Assembly: GCA_965250195.1 (NCBI GenBank)
Contig: OZ252295.1
Location: 868,001-932,000, forward strand
Direction: 5' to 3'
Length of the DNA stretch: 64,000 nt
Source of the DNA: CAUZIR01 sp965250195
Lineage (GTDB): Bacteria; Chloroflexota; Dehalococcoidia; Lucifugimonadales; UBA2962
Notes under the pieces: model-generated
The model's input: only the letters and a program-made list of their open reading frames with translations
Told to the model about the DNA's origin: nothing
Databases searched by the model: none
Translations under genes and position numbers: made by a program
Part shown: positions 24,092-33,011 of the stretch, in pieces
How the letters are laid out: each line of letters begins with the position of its first letter
Numbering within the stretch: the stretch's first letter is position 1

Positions 24092-24676
24092 CTAGGCGTT
24101 CCCGGTGTCTGAACCAAGGCACGCCGTTAGGAGAGTCCGGTACCGGGGGCCGTCCCTGTTCAACTCGCTGGCCATCAAGCTTACCGATTCGGCCCTGAAC
24201 ACGGCCGCGCCAGGGGATGAATCCTTCAATATGTCGAAGGCGCCCACCCGATCGAGCACGGCGGCGCCGCGGGCCAGCCGGGCCAGCGTAATGTGTGGCG
24301 AAAACGCGCGCTTCTCGTTTGGATGGCCGAGTCTCGTGAGCGCCACTTCCAATACCCGGTGGAGTCTGCGGGCGGCGGCCACGTCGCCCTTCAGGCCCAC
24401 CCACAGGACCCCGGGCGGACCCTTCGGTGGAAACGACCCCACTTCGTCCAGCTCAAGCTCGAACGGCCGACTCTCCCCAGCGACAACCGCGAGAGCCTCG
24501 GCGACGGCGTCGAGCCGGCCCTTCGAAACGTCTCCGAGGAACCGTAGCGTGATGTGCGTTGAGCCGGTTGCCACGGGCCGCAGGCCCGGCAAGTCAGCTT
24601 TTCGCAGGACACTCAGGGCCGGTTCGAGTGCGACCGCCGCGTGCGGGGGCAGCCCAATAGCGATGAACGCCCGCAT
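24092..24676 (-). CDS. thpR: RNA 2',3'-cyclic phosphodiesterase (ThpR, 2H family)
   Basis: This 194-aa member of the 2H phosphoesterase family carries both catalytic HxT motifs: H41-I-T43 (STHITLRFLG) and H128-I-T130 (SPHITLARL). The length and the opening MRAFIAIGLP are typical. It hydrolyses 2',3'-cyclic phosphate RNA ends and, in vitro, can show 2'-5' ligase activity. The ATG overlaps the stop of the upstream amidohydrolase by one base (TGATG), so translation is probably coupled. The C-terminus runs to TGA at 24092. Confidence 0.93.
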   Translation of the reverse strand: MRAFIAIGLPPHAAVALEPALSVLRKADLPGLRPVATGSTHITLRFLGDVSKGRLDAVAEALAVVAGESRPFELELDEVGSFPPKGPPGVLWVGLKGDVAAARRLHRVLEVALTRLGHPNEKRAFSPHITLARLARGAAVLDRVGAFDILKDSSPGAAVFRAESVSLMASELNRDGPRYRTLLTACLGSDTGNA

Positions 24677-25536
24677 CAGGCCCTGGGCGACAGGCCGAAC
24701 AGGCGGGCGGCGTTTCCGCCCAGCATCGCGGCCCTATCGACCTCCGACAGTCCGGAGGCTTCGAACTGTTTTCGCACTCGGTCGAAAGGCATGAGCGGGT
24801 AGTCGCTGGCGGCCATAATGCGGCCGGGACCAACAACGGAAGACACCGTTTCGAAGACTTTCCGACCGTATAGAAACGGCGACGCGGCGGTGTCAAAGTA
24901 GACGTCCGACAGCGACTCAGCCACCTCGGGCATGAGGGCGTAGAAGGGCAGGCCGCCGCCCCAGTGAGCGAGCACCAGTGTTACTCCGCTCGCCATACTG
25001 ACCAGCCTCATCAGCTTGTCAGGAGTCGTTCGCCCCTTGCCGGGGTAAGCGTGTCCCACCGGTTCGGAGCAGTGGACGGTGAGCGCCAGACCTTCGGCCC
25101 TCAATACCTCCAGCACAGGAGCCATGAACCGTGGATCGAAAATATCGAACCCCTGGGTGTCGGGGTGCAGCTCGCCGATGCCGCGCAGTCCCAGTCCGGA
25201 GCATCGTTCAATCTCCCGAGTCGCCCCCACAAGCGCCGGATTGACCACGCCCAAGCCCAAAATGCGCCCCAAATTCGGGGAAGAGTAGCGGCTCGCGGCC
25301 TCGGCGATGTAGTCGTTGGACTCGCGGGCCAGGCCAGGGTCGGCCCAGCCGATGCCCATCGCTATCGACACATCGACGCCGCCTTCGTCCATATCGGCGA
25401 CCAGGTCCTCGGCCGTAGCCATGCGCGCGGCCGGGTCTGCAAACATCTCGGCGAAGGTGGAGTCGGCGGCGACCAGCCGCTCTCTGTGGCGGATCATCTC
25501 CGGAGAGAATATGTGAACGTGAGAATCGACGATCAA
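24676..25536 (-). CDS. Amidohydrolase-2 family TIM-barrel hydrolase
   Basis: This protein of about 286 aa opens LIVDSHVHIFSPEM, where the HxH pair begins the metal site. It continues with LTVHCSEP, LVLAHWGGG and a late Asp in MAASDYPLMPF, the set expected for PF04909 hydrolases or decarboxylases. The substrate cannot be predicted. I favour the TTG at 25536, which puts HxH at residues 6-8 as usual and leaves 46 nt after manC; an upstream ATG at 25659 would overlap manC by 77 bases and add an unrelated basic segment. No good ribosome-binding site precedes the TTG, so the start is tentative. Confidence 0.82.
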   Translation of the reverse strand: MIVDSHVHIFSPEMIRHRERLVAADSTFAEMFADPAARMATAEDLVADMDEGGVDVSIAMGIGWADPGLARESNDYIAEAASRYSSPNLGRILGLGVVNPALVGATREIERCSGLGLRGIGELHPDTQGFDIFDPRFMAPVLEVLRAEGLALTVHCSEPVGHAYPGKGRTTPDKLMRLVSMASGVTLVLAHWGGGLPFYALMPEVAESLSDVYFDTAASPFLYGRKVFETVSSVVGPGRIMAASDYPLMPFDRVRKQFEASGLSEVDRAAMLGGNAARLFGLSPRA

Positions 25537-25582
25537 TTGTGTTCGCCGATCACTTGTGTTGGAAGGGAGAACGGGCAGGCCT

Positions 25583-27034
25583 TCACACGCGCCTGTAATC
25601 GTCCTGGAACCGCTCGATGTCGTCCTCGCCCAGGTACGTCCCGGTCTGCACCTCGACAATTCCGAGCGGAATTTCGCCGGGGTTGGACAACCTGTGCTTG
25701 ACGCCTCGCGGCACGTAGGTGGACTGGTTCTCGTTTAGCTCGAAGCTCTTTCCATCGCTCACGACCGAGGCCGTTCCGCGAACCACCACCCAGTGCTCGG
25801 CCCGGTGCTCGTGGCGTTGCAGCGAGATCGACGACCCCGGTTTGAGAGTCAGGTGCTTGACCTGGAAGCCCTCGCCGCGCTCGATGACCTCGTACGTGCC
25901 CCAGGGTCGGTGCACCTTGCGCGGGTCCAGCTGCTCGTCCCGGTCACCGGCTCGCAGCTCCGCCACCACCTGCCTGACGTCTTGGTCCCGACCCTTCCCG
26001 GCGATCAGCACCGCGTCGGGCGTCTCGACCACCACCAGGTCCTTGATGCCCACTCCGGCCAACAGGCGATTCCCGGCAATCATCATCGAGTTCTCCACGT
26101 CGTACGTGACGACGTCGCCTTTGAGGACGTTGCCCGCGGCGTCCGCCGGTGAGCGGTCCTGGATCACCGACCACGCCCCCACGTCGGACCAGCCCGCGTC
26201 CAGCGGCACGACCGCAGCCGGAACGCCCCCCTTCCCGGTCACTCGCTCGGCCACCGCGTAGTCGATGGAGTCGGATGGGCTGGCCCCGAATTCGTCGGCC
26301 GCCGGCCGAAAGAAGTCTCCGTCGATAGTGCCGGAAGTGTAGGCAGCACGGCAGGCAGCGGCGATGTCGGGTCGGTGCGTCTCAATCTGGTCTAGCCAGA
26401 CCGAGGCGAGCAACATGAACGTGCCGCTGTTCCACAGGTACTCCCCCTTCTCCAGATAGGCTTTGGCGGTATCAATGTCCGGCTTCTCCACGAACTCGGC
26501 GACTCTCAGAGCACTCGGGTCCAGCCCCGCACCCACCAGTTCGGCGGTGACGCGAATGTAGCCGTAGCCTGTCTCCGGGCCGGTGGGAGGTACGCCAAAG
26601 GTGACGAGGTGCCCATCTCTCGCCAGGGACTCGCCCTCGCTCACGGCCTTCCCGAAGACATCGACTTTGGCGATGTGATGATCGGCGGGCATGACCAGCA
26701 GCGTCGGGTCATCGTCCCTTTCGGCCGACCACAGCGCGGCCAGGGTGAGCGCCGGTGCGGTGTTTTTGCCCATCGGCTCCAGGATGATCGCCTCGGGGAG
26801 CCTGCTCACCTCCCCCAGCTGTTCGATTACGAGAAACCGGTGCTCCTCGTTGCCGACTACCAGTGGTCTGGCCAGCTCTTGCCCGGTCTCCGCCGCCGCA
26901 TCCAGGCGCAGGACCGTCTGTTGCAGCATCGTCCCCTCGCCAAGAAGCGACAGGAACTGCTTGGGGTAGTGCTCGCGGGAGAGCGGCCATAGCCGCGTTC
27001 CGGAGCCTCCTGCGAGAATTACCGGCCTGATCAT
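25583..27034 (-). CDS. manC: Mannose-1-phosphate guanylyltransferase / mannose-6-phosphate isomerase
   Basis: A 483-aa bifunctional-type enzyme. The N-terminal nucleotidyltransferase has the signature LAGGSGTRLWPLSREHYPKQF-type motif (residues 7-27). The C-terminal cupin isomerase domain begins at about residue 375 (HRPWGTYEVIERGEGF) with metal-binding His residues in LQRHEHRAEHWVV. It makes GDP-mannose from mannose-1-phosphate and GTP, and may also interconvert mannose-6-phosphate and fructose-6-phosphate. GDP-mannose would feed glycan or glycolipid synthesis, a possible link to the membrane glycosylation cluster at 13-20 kb. It starts at ATG 27034. Confidence 0.93.
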   Translation of the reverse strand: MIRPVILAGGSGTRLWPLSREHYPKQFLSLLGEGTMLQQTVLRLDAAAETGQELARPLVVGNEEHRFLVIEQLGEVSRLPEAIILEPMGKNTAPALTLAALWSAERDDDPTLLVMPADHHIAKVDVFGKAVSEGESLARDGHLVTFGVPPTGPETGYGYIRVTAELVGAGLDPSALRVAEFVEKPDIDTAKAYLEKGEYLWNSGTFMLLASVWLDQIETHRPDIAAACRAAYTSGTIDGDFFRPAADEFGASPSDSIDYAVAERVTGKGGVPAAVVPLDAGWSDVGAWSVIQDRSPADAAGNVLKGDVVTYDVENSMMIAGNRLLAGVGIKDLVVVETPDAVLIAGKGRDQDVRQVVAELRAGDRDEQLDPRKVHRPWGTYEVIERGEGFQVKHLTLKPGSSISLQRHEHRAEHWVVVRGTASVVSDGKSFELNENQSTYVPRGVKHRLSNPGEIPLGIVEVQTGTYLGEDDIERFQDDYRRV

Positions 27035-27069
27035 GCGCGTCTTTTTGTCACTTTACGGGGCCGGTCACG

Positions 27070-27840
27070 CTACTGGGCCGTCACTCCGCCGTCGATTACC
27101 AGTTCAGACCCGGTTATGTACGAGGACTCGTCCGAGGCGAGAAAGAGAATCCCGGCGGCGATCTCTTCCGGGGTAGCAAACCGGCCGACGGGTATCCGAG
27201 AGATCACCAGTGGGCCGATCACCTCGTCCTCAAAGCCGGGCTGAGTCATCGGCGTCATGGCGTAGCCGGGGTGGACGGAGTTCACTCTTATGCCTACCGG
27301 CGCGTACTGAATGGCCGCCATCTTGGTGAAGCTGCGAACGGCGCCTTTCGCCGCATGGTAGGCCGCGAGGGTGGGGCTGCCGGTCATCGCGTGGACGGAA
27401 GAGACGTTGATTATCGAGCCGCCGCCGCGCTCCCGCATGGCCGGTGCTACGTGCTTCGTCCCGAGCCATGCACCGCGCCCGTGCACCTGCTGGTGGGCGT
27501 CCCAGAGTTCGACCGTGGTCTCCTCAATGTCGGCCAGCACGCCGATGCCCGCGTTGTTGACGAGCACGCTAACGGGGCCGAATTTTCCGGTTGCTGACTC
27601 GATAGCCGGGACCCACTGGGACTCTTCGGTGACGTCGAGATGGACGAACAGTGCACGGCCGCCAGCGGCCCGAATCCCAGCCGCCGTTTGCTCGCCCGGC
27701 TCGTCGGCCACGTCGGCGATGACGACGGCCGCGCCCTCACGGGCGAACATGCCCGCAGCGGCCCCGCCGATACCCATCATCCGCCCCTCGACGCCGTTGG
27801 CGGCGCCGGTGATCAGGGCAACTTTTCCTTGCAGTCTCAT
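27070..27840 (-). CDS. Short-chain dehydrogenase/reductase with extended glycine motif
   Basis: A 256-aa classical SDR. Catalytic residues are visible: NNAGIGVL, the Ser of IINVSSVHA and the YxxxK motif YHAAK. The glycine motif is unusual: instead of TGxxxGIG it reads TGAANGVEGRMMGIGGA, with about seven extra residues. It oxidises or reduces an unknown alcohol or ketone with NAD(P). ATG 27840 is chosen over 27870 because the protein then begins MRLQGKVALITG, and because TATAAT (27850-27855) lies nine bases before it with no Shine-Dalgarno, suggesting a leaderless mRNA. It is divergent from the LLM oxidoreductase. Confidence 0.9.
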   Translation of the reverse strand: MRLQGKVALITGAANGVEGRMMGIGGAAAGMFAREGAAVVIADVADEPGEQTAAGIRAAGGRALFVHLDVTEESQWVPAIESATGKFGPVSVLVNNAGIGVLADIEETTVELWDAHQQVHGRGAWLGTKHVAPAMRERGGGSIINVSSVHAMTGSPTLAAYHAAKGAVRSFTKMAAIQYAPVGIRVNSVHPGYAMTPMTQPGFEDEVIGPLVISRIPVGRFATPEEIAAGILFLASDESSYITGSELVIDGGVTAQ

Positions 27841-27849
27841 CGGCAACGG

Positions 27850-27855
27850 ATTATA
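27850..27855 (-). promoter_or_regulatory. TATAAT -10 box close to the SDR start
   Basis: A perfect TATAAT on the minus strand ends nine bases before the ATG at 27840. With a start site about seven bases downstream, the transcript would begin at or next to the initiation codon. No matching -35 is apparent. Confidence 0.5.
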
Positions 27856-27920
27856 CCAACGGCGCCCCATCAGGCGGGCGCACTGGCGAGTGCAAGGGGG
27901 TGTATATTGCGGACCGCGTC

Positions 27921-28922
27921 ATGAGCAGAATCGGAATAAGAGTAGAGAACGACCCGCGCCTATCGCTCGCCGACCTCGTAGAAATAGCCGTCGCGGCCGA
28001 AGCAGCAGGCGCGGAATCGGTGTGGGTACCGGAGGGCGGGGGCCGCGACGCCCTGTCGCTGCTGGCCGCCTTCGCCGGTGCCACCTCTCGACTGAAGCTC
28101 GCGACGGGCATCCTGCCTATCTTCTCCCGAACGCCCGCCGTCACGGCAATGTCGGCCACCGGCATGGCGGCGATCTCCGGCGACCGGTTCGTACTGGGCC
28201 TGGGTACCGGCCACGGCCCTGTAGTAGAAAACACCCACGGCATCCCCTACTCGAAGCCGCTCGCACGCATGGAAGAGACGGTGGCCATCGTAAAGGGCCT
28301 GCTTCGAGGAGAATCAGTCGATGAGTCGGGCCACCACTTCGCCGTCTCGGGCGCCAGGCTGGGCAGGGCGACGGCGGGCGTCTCCACCCCGGTCTACGTA
28401 GCGGCGCTAGGGCCGAAAATGATCACGCTATCAGGCCGGATGGCCGACGGGGTGCTGCTGAACTGGACGGCGGCCGAGCACATTGCGGGCTCCGTCGCCA
28501 CCCTGCTCCAGGCAGCCAGGGCGGCCGGGCGGGACCCGGCGTCGGTAGACGCTGCGGGCTACGTACGAACGGCGGTCATCACGGGAGACGAAGAGCCAGC
28601 CATTCGAAAGAGTCTGCAGGCCCAGATCGCGGGTTATGCGGGCCACCCCTACTACCGAAACTTCTTCGTCTCAACCGGATTTGGCCGGGAGATGGACGAA
28701 GCCGAGCGGGCGTTGGGGGCCGGAGACGCCGAGTCGGCGGCGGACGCGATATCAGTTCAGATGCAGAGCCAGGTGGCGGTGGTGGGAAGCGCCGAACAGT
28801 GTAGAGAAGAAATCGAGCGGCGGCGCGGGCTGGGACTGGCATTGCCGGTAGTCGCGCCGTTCGCCGTCGACGACGACGTCAAGGGCGCGTATATGCGCGT
28901 CATCAAGGCATTCGTAAAGTAG
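27921..28922 (+). CDS. LLM-class flavin-dependent oxidoreductase
   Basis: A 333-aa luciferase-like monooxygenase/F420- or FMN-dependent oxidoreductase with a TIM-barrel fold. It opens SRIGIRVENDPRLSLADLVE, then shows LKLATGILPIFSRTPA, the glycine-rich GDRFVLGLGTGHGP and VYVAALGPKM, all typical of the family. The substrate and the flavin type cannot be decided. ATG 27921 is preferred; an in-frame GTG at 27900 would start inside a TATATT hexamer (27903-27908) that may be its promoter. The SelA-like gene follows after 8 nt, so the two act together or share regulation. Confidence 0.9.
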   Translation: MSRIGIRVENDPRLSLADLVEIAVAAEAAGAESVWVPEGGGRDALSLLAAFAGATSRLKLATGILPIFSRTPAVTAMSATGMAAISGDRFVLGLGTGHGPVVENTHGIPYSKPLARMEETVAIVKGLLRGESVDESGHHFAVSGARLGRATAGVSTPVYVAALGPKMITLSGRMADGVLLNWTAAEHIAGSVATLLQAARAAGRDPASVDAAGYVRTAVITGDEEPAIRKSLQAQIAGYAGHPYYRNFFVSTGFGREMDEAERALGAGDAESAADAISVQMQSQVAVVGSAEQCREEIERRRGLGLALPVVAPFAVDDDVKGAYMRVIKAFVK

Positions 28923-28930
28923 AGGAAAAA

Positions 28931-30094
28931 ATGACCGGAAGCAGCGAGCTGTTCGCCGAGCTGGGCATTACGCCCATCATCAACGCCCACGGGCACCCCA
29001 CCACCATAGGCGGGAACAACCCGTCTGCGGTGGTCAAGGCGGCGATGGAGGATGTCTCCGGGCAGTACGTAAAAATGAGCGAGCTGGTCGAAGTGACCGG
29101 CGACCGCATCGCCGAGATGCTGGACGTCCCGGCGGCCATGGTCACGCCCGGCTGCGCCTCGGCCCTGGCGCTGGGGGCGGCCGCCTGCATCACGCGAAAC
29201 CACCCCGACCGCATGGAGCAGATACCGGACACCACCGGTATGCCCAACGAGTTCATCATCCAGCGCCAGCTGCGGGTCATCTACGACAAGGCCCTGACTA
29301 TACCGGGCGGCGTGCTGATAGAGGTCGGCGACGAAGACGGAACAACTGAAGACCACATTGAAGCCGCCATCACAGATCGCACGGCCGGTATCCACTACCT
29401 CGCCGGTGGTCTCTACGATGACCCCGACGAACGAGAAACGCGCACCAACATCGTGCCGTTTCGGAGACTGGTCGAACTGGCCCACAGCCATGACGTGCCG
29501 CTGATAGTCGACGCCGCCGGGCAGGTGTACCCCACCGAGCGCCTGAGCCTATACGCGAGGAACGGCGCCGATTTAGTGGGATACGGCGGCAAGTACTTCG
29601 AGGGCCTCAACACCTCCGGGCTGTTGCTGGGGGCAAACGAGGAGCTGGTGCACATGGCGTACCGGCACAGCTTCATCGGCTTCGAGTACGAGCAGGCCCG
29701 CATGTTCGGCCGGTCGATGAAGATGGACCGCCAGACGGTAATCGCCACCTACGTGGCCCTGCGCGAGTGGCTGACCACAGACCACGAGGCTCGGCTGACG
29801 GGCTACGTCGACCGGCTCGACGCGCACGTTCGTCCGGTGCTCACCGGGCTGCCGGGGATTACGGTGTCGGACTTCCCGGACCGGGGCCTGCTGGAGGGGC
29901 TCCGGGTGACTGTCGATGCGTCAGTCGCCGGTATGAGCGCCGCTGAGTTGGAGCACCAGTTGGCGGAGGGCAGCCCGAGCATTCACGTCAGAGCAGACGA
30001 GGTCCCCGACTCGTTCATCATCCGCATCCAGACCGTGGACGAGGGCGACGAGACGGTGATAGCCGAGAGGATTCGGCAGATCATCGCCGGCTGA
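28931..30094 (+). CDS. SelA-like PLP-dependent enzyme (fold type I)
   Basis: A 387-aa protein of the selenocysteine-synthase-like/D-glucosaminate-6-phosphate ammonia-lyase-like group. The PLP-binding lysine is K221 in LVGYGGKYFEG; VDAAGQVYP gives the Asp that contacts the pyridine ring. Family members act on amino acids or amino sugars by elimination or transfer. No selB, selD or selC is seen nearby, so a catabolic role is more likely than selenocysteine synthesis. AGAGGA precedes the ATG. A distant paralogue lies at 53882-55021. The partner gene upstream is the LLM oxidoreductase. Confidence 0.87.
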   Translation: MTGSSELFAELGITPIINAHGHPTTIGGNNPSAVVKAAMEDVSGQYVKMSELVEVTGDRIAEMLDVPAAMVTPGCASALALGAAACITRNHPDRMEQIPDTTGMPNEFIIQRQLRVIYDKALTIPGGVLIEVGDEDGTTEDHIEAAITDRTAGIHYLAGGLYDDPDERETRTNIVPFRRLVELAHSHDVPLIVDAAGQVYPTERLSLYARNGADLVGYGGKYFEGLNTSGLLLGANEELVHMAYRHSFIGFEYEQARMFGRSMKMDRQTVIATYVALREWLTTDHEARLTGYVDRLDAHVRPVLTGLPGITVSDFPDRGLLEGLRVTVDASVAGMSAAELEHQLAEGSPSIHVRADEVPDSFIIRIQTVDEGDETVIAERIRQIIAG

Positions 30095-30137
30095 AGCGGC
30101 CCGGACGCCCAGGGCCGAATCGGGGCAAGCAGCGGGA

Positions 30138-30143
30138 TATACT
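30138..30143 (+). promoter_or_regulatory. Candidate -10 box for serS
   Basis: TATACT lies 28 bases before the TTG start of serS and is followed by a small hairpin (GGCGG-TCTC-CCGCC, 30144-30157). No clear -35 is seen and no T-box features were found. Confidence 0.35.
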
Positions 30144-30171
30144 GGCGGTCTCCCGCCATAGATTGGCTCCA

Positions 30172-31434
30172 TTGCTAGACATCGAACTCATCCGCTCCGA
30201 CCCCGACGCCGTCCGTCTCGCACTGGCGAGGCGGGGCGACCGCGCGCCCATCGACCGCGTGCTCTCCCTTGACGCTCGCCGTCGCGCCATCCAGCAAGAG
30301 GCCGACGACCTGCGCGCCCGCCGCAAAGCAGTGAGCAAACAGATCGGCCAGGCCAAGCCGCCGCCCCGCGAGGAGCTGGTGACCGAGATGCGCGGCGTCT
30401 CCGGCCGGGTCAAGTCGCTGGAAGCGGAGTCGCGAGAGGTCGAAGAGGAGATACGGCAGGCCCTGCTCGCCATCCCCAACCTGCCCAGGCCCGAAGTGCC
30501 GGACGGGGCCGACGAGTCAGACAACGTGTTGGTACGCAGCGTCGGGGATATTTTCGAGCACGGGTTCGAGGCCGTCCCTCACTGGGAATTAGGCGAGCGC
30601 CTGGGCATCATCGACCTGGCCGCCGGCGCCCGCATCTCCGGCTCGCGTTTCTACGCGCTCAAGGGGAAAGGGGCCAGGCTTCAGCGGGCGCTCGTCTCAT
30701 GGATGCTGGACGTCCACACGGCCGAGCACGGCTACACCGAGTTGTACCTGCCCTACCTCGTCGGCACCGCCACCGTCACCGGCTCGGGCCACCTGCCCAA
30801 GTTCGCCGACACCATGTACCACGACGACGAAGACGACCTGTGGCTCATCCCCACCGCCGAAGTGCCCATTACCGGCATGTTCGCCGGGGAAACTCTGGAG
30901 CCCGGCGTCGTCCCCGCGCGCTTCGTGGCCCACACCCCGTGCTTTCGGCGGGAGAAGGCGGCGGCCGGTCGAGACACGCGGGGCATCAAGCGGGTGCACC
31001 AGTTCGACAAGGTGGAGATGTACAGGTTCGCCCACCCTTCAGACTCCGACTCCGAGCTGGAAACGCTGGTAGCCGACGCCGAGGACCTCATTCAGCGGCT
31101 CGGCTTACCGTACCGCGTTCTCGAACTATCGGCCGGCGACCTCGGCTTCTCGGCCGTGCGCACCTACGACATTGAGATGTGGGCGCCGGGCTCCGGCGAG
31201 TGGCTCGAAGTCAGTAGCTGCTCCAATACCGGCGACTTCCAGGCCCGCCGCGCCAACATCCGCTACCGTCCCGAGAAGGGTGCGAAGCTCGCGTATCCGC
31301 ACACCCTCAACGGCTCCGGCCTGGCGTTACCGAGAGTCATGATCGCCATCTTGGAAAACGGGCAGCAGCCCGACGGCTCGGTCGTAATCCCCGAGGCCCT
31401 GCACCCCTACACCGGGTTCGAGACTATCGACTAG
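30172..31434 (+). CDS. serS: Serine--tRNA ligase
   Basis: This class II aminoacyl-tRNA synthetase of 420 aa has the N-terminal coiled-coil tRNA-binding arm (residues 1-110), motif 2 (PCFRREKAAAGRDTRGIKR) and motif 3 (GSGLALPRVMIAILENGQQ). It charges tRNA-Ser, and tRNA-Sec if present. The start is a TTG; 30172 gives MLDIELIRSDP, the usual opening, while a TTG at 30163 adds three residues. Neither has a good Shine-Dalgarno sequence. The gene converges with the acyl-CoA ligase. Confidence 0.96.
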   Translation: MLDIELIRSDPDAVRLALARRGDRAPIDRVLSLDARRRAIQQEADDLRARRKAVSKQIGQAKPPPREELVTEMRGVSGRVKSLEAESREVEEEIRQALLAIPNLPRPEVPDGADESDNVLVRSVGDIFEHGFEAVPHWELGERLGIIDLAAGARISGSRFYALKGKGARLQRALVSWMLDVHTAEHGYTELYLPYLVGTATVTGSGHLPKFADTMYHDDEDDLWLIPTAEVPITGMFAGETLEPGVVPARFVAHTPCFRREKAAAGRDTRGIKRVHQFDKVEMYRFAHPSDSDSELETLVADAEDLIQRLGLPYRVLELSAGDLGFSAVRTYDIEMWAPGSGEWLEVSSCSNTGDFQARRANIRYRPEKGAKLAYPHTLNGSGLALPRVMIAILENGQQPDGSVVIPEALHPYTGFETID

Positions 31435-31443
31435 CCAGTCGGA

Positions 31444-33006
31444 TCAAGTCGCCCCGAAGCGTTCTCGCAGCTCCCGCTTTAGCACCTTGCCCAGGGCGTT
31501 GCGGGGCAGCTTTTCGATCATCACCACCGACTCGGGTTTTTTGAAGCTTGCCAGCTTTTTCCGGCAGTGCTCGATGAGTTCGGCCTCGTCGAGGCCCTGT
31601 CCGGCGACGGGCACCACGACGGCCCGCACCGACTCGCCCCAGTGGGGGTCGGCTACTCCAATCACCGCGGCATCGTCGACCGAGGGGTGCTCCCTTAGCA
31701 CCGCCTCCACCTCCTCGGGCGAGACCATCTCCCCGCCCCGCTTGATGAAGTCCTTCGCCCTGCCCGACAGGTACACGTAGCCGTCTTCGTCCACCCGGCC
31801 CAGGTCGCCGGTGTGCAGCCATCCACCGCTGATGGCTTCGGCCGTGGCCGCGGCACTGCGCCAGTACCCCTTCATCAGCCGGGGGCCGCGAGCGACGATC
31901 TCGCCGACCTCGCCGGTGACGACCTCCTCGCCTCGTTCGTCAACGACCCGGACCTCCACGTCGTCCAGCGGTCGGCCTATCGAGCCGAGCCTGCGACGAC
32001 GCTTCGCCACCAGCTCGGGCGCGCCGGTCAGGTCATGGTCTTCGGGCGGAAGTGCCGTGATAGTCGCGCCGGTCTCGGTCTGGCCGAATGCGTTGATGAA
32101 GCGCACGCCCGGCAGCAGCTCAATGGCCGAAGTGATTACGTCGCGCGGCATGGGCGCTGCGCCGTAGGTGAGGATTTCCAGGCTGGACAGATCTCTGCTA
32201 GGAAAATCGGGGTGTTCGATGGCCATTTTCAGCATCGTCGGCACGACGGTGGCCCTGGTCACGTGTTCTTCTTCGACGAGGCGCAGCCAGTTGCCCGCAT
32301 CGAACTGCGGCTCGACGACCAGTGTGCGGCCGCCGTAGATGGACGAGAGCAGCACCTGCACCCCCGCCACGTGATACAGGGGGACCGACAGCAATGTGGT
32401 CTGGGCGTAGTCCGGGTCTGCCGGGTTGACGTTTTCCAGGGGGTACGAGGTGAGGGCTTCATGGGTGAGCATGACGCCCTTGGGCCGACCGGTCGTTCCG
32501 GCCGTGTAGAGGATCATTGCCGTGTCCTCGCCGTCTCGACCCGATTGAAACTCGTCGCCTGTTTTTAGCAGGTACTCGTACGCAGCCCAGCCCTCCGGCG
32601 GCTGACCGTCTATTGCCACGAGAGTTTTGATAGAGTCGAGCCGGTCGGGCTCAGAGGCCATCAGATCGGAAACCGCGCTTACGTACTGTGGCCCCACGAA
32701 CAGCACCCTCGCACCCGAATCCTCAATGACAAACGCGAGTTCATCGTCCCTGGCCCGGTAGTTGATGGGTACCGAGACGGCATCGGCCCGGGCAACGGCG
32801 AAGGCGGCCTCGACCTGTCTGTCGCCGTTCACGTCCATCCAACCGACCCGGTCGCCGGGTGTTACGCCGATCTCCATCAATCCGGCCGCCAGGGCGCTCG
32901 CACGAACGTCCAGGTCGCCGTAGGTGGTGCGCCGGTCGCCGAGTATCGTCGCGGTGCGCTCGGGCACGATCTGCGCCGCGATCGACAGCAGGTCGCCGAC
33001 GTTCAC
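31444..33006 (-). CDS. AMP-dependent acyl-CoA synthetase/ligase
   Basis: This 520-aa ANL-superfamily ligase activates a carboxylic acid to its CoA thioester through an acyl-adenylate. Core motifs are MILYTAGTTGRPKGVMLTH (P-loop), FGQTETG, HTGDLGRVDEDGYVYLSGR and the C-terminal catalytic lysine in LPRNALGKVLKRELRE. The acyl specificity cannot be read. The start is GTG at 33006. Two crotonase genes lie directly upstream on the same strand, so a short CoA-dependent degradation pathway is likely. A 35-bp tandem repeat sits between this gene and the first crotonase. Confidence 0.92.
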   Translation of the reverse strand: MNVGDLLSIAAQIVPERTATILGDRRTTYGDLDVRASALAAGLMEIGVTPGDRVGWMDVNGDRQVEAAFAVARADAVSVPINYRARDDELAFVIEDSGARVLFVGPQYVSAVSDLMASEPDRLDSIKTLVAIDGQPPEGWAAYEYLLKTGDEFQSGRDGEDTAMILYTAGTTGRPKGVMLTHEALTSYPLENVNPADPDYAQTTLLSVPLYHVAGVQVLLSSIYGGRTLVVEPQFDAGNWLRLVEEEHVTRATVVPTMLKMAIEHPDFPSRDLSSLEILTYGAAPMPRDVITSAIELLPGVRFINAFGQTETGATITALPPEDHDLTGAPELVAKRRRRLGSIGRPLDDVEVRVVDERGEEVVTGEVGEIVARGPRLMKGYWRSAAATAEAISGGWLHTGDLGRVDEDGYVYLSGRAKDFIKRGGEMVSPEEVEAVLREHPSVDDAAVIGVADPHWGESVRAVVVPVAGQGLDEAELIEHCRKKLASFKKPESVVMIEKLPRNALGKVLKRELRERFGAT

Positions 33007-33011
33007 AGGTC

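Noticed and set aside
30095..30171. T-box or tRNA-like structure before serS.
   Set aside because: There are only 77 bases, with one small hairpin and no conserved T-box motif.
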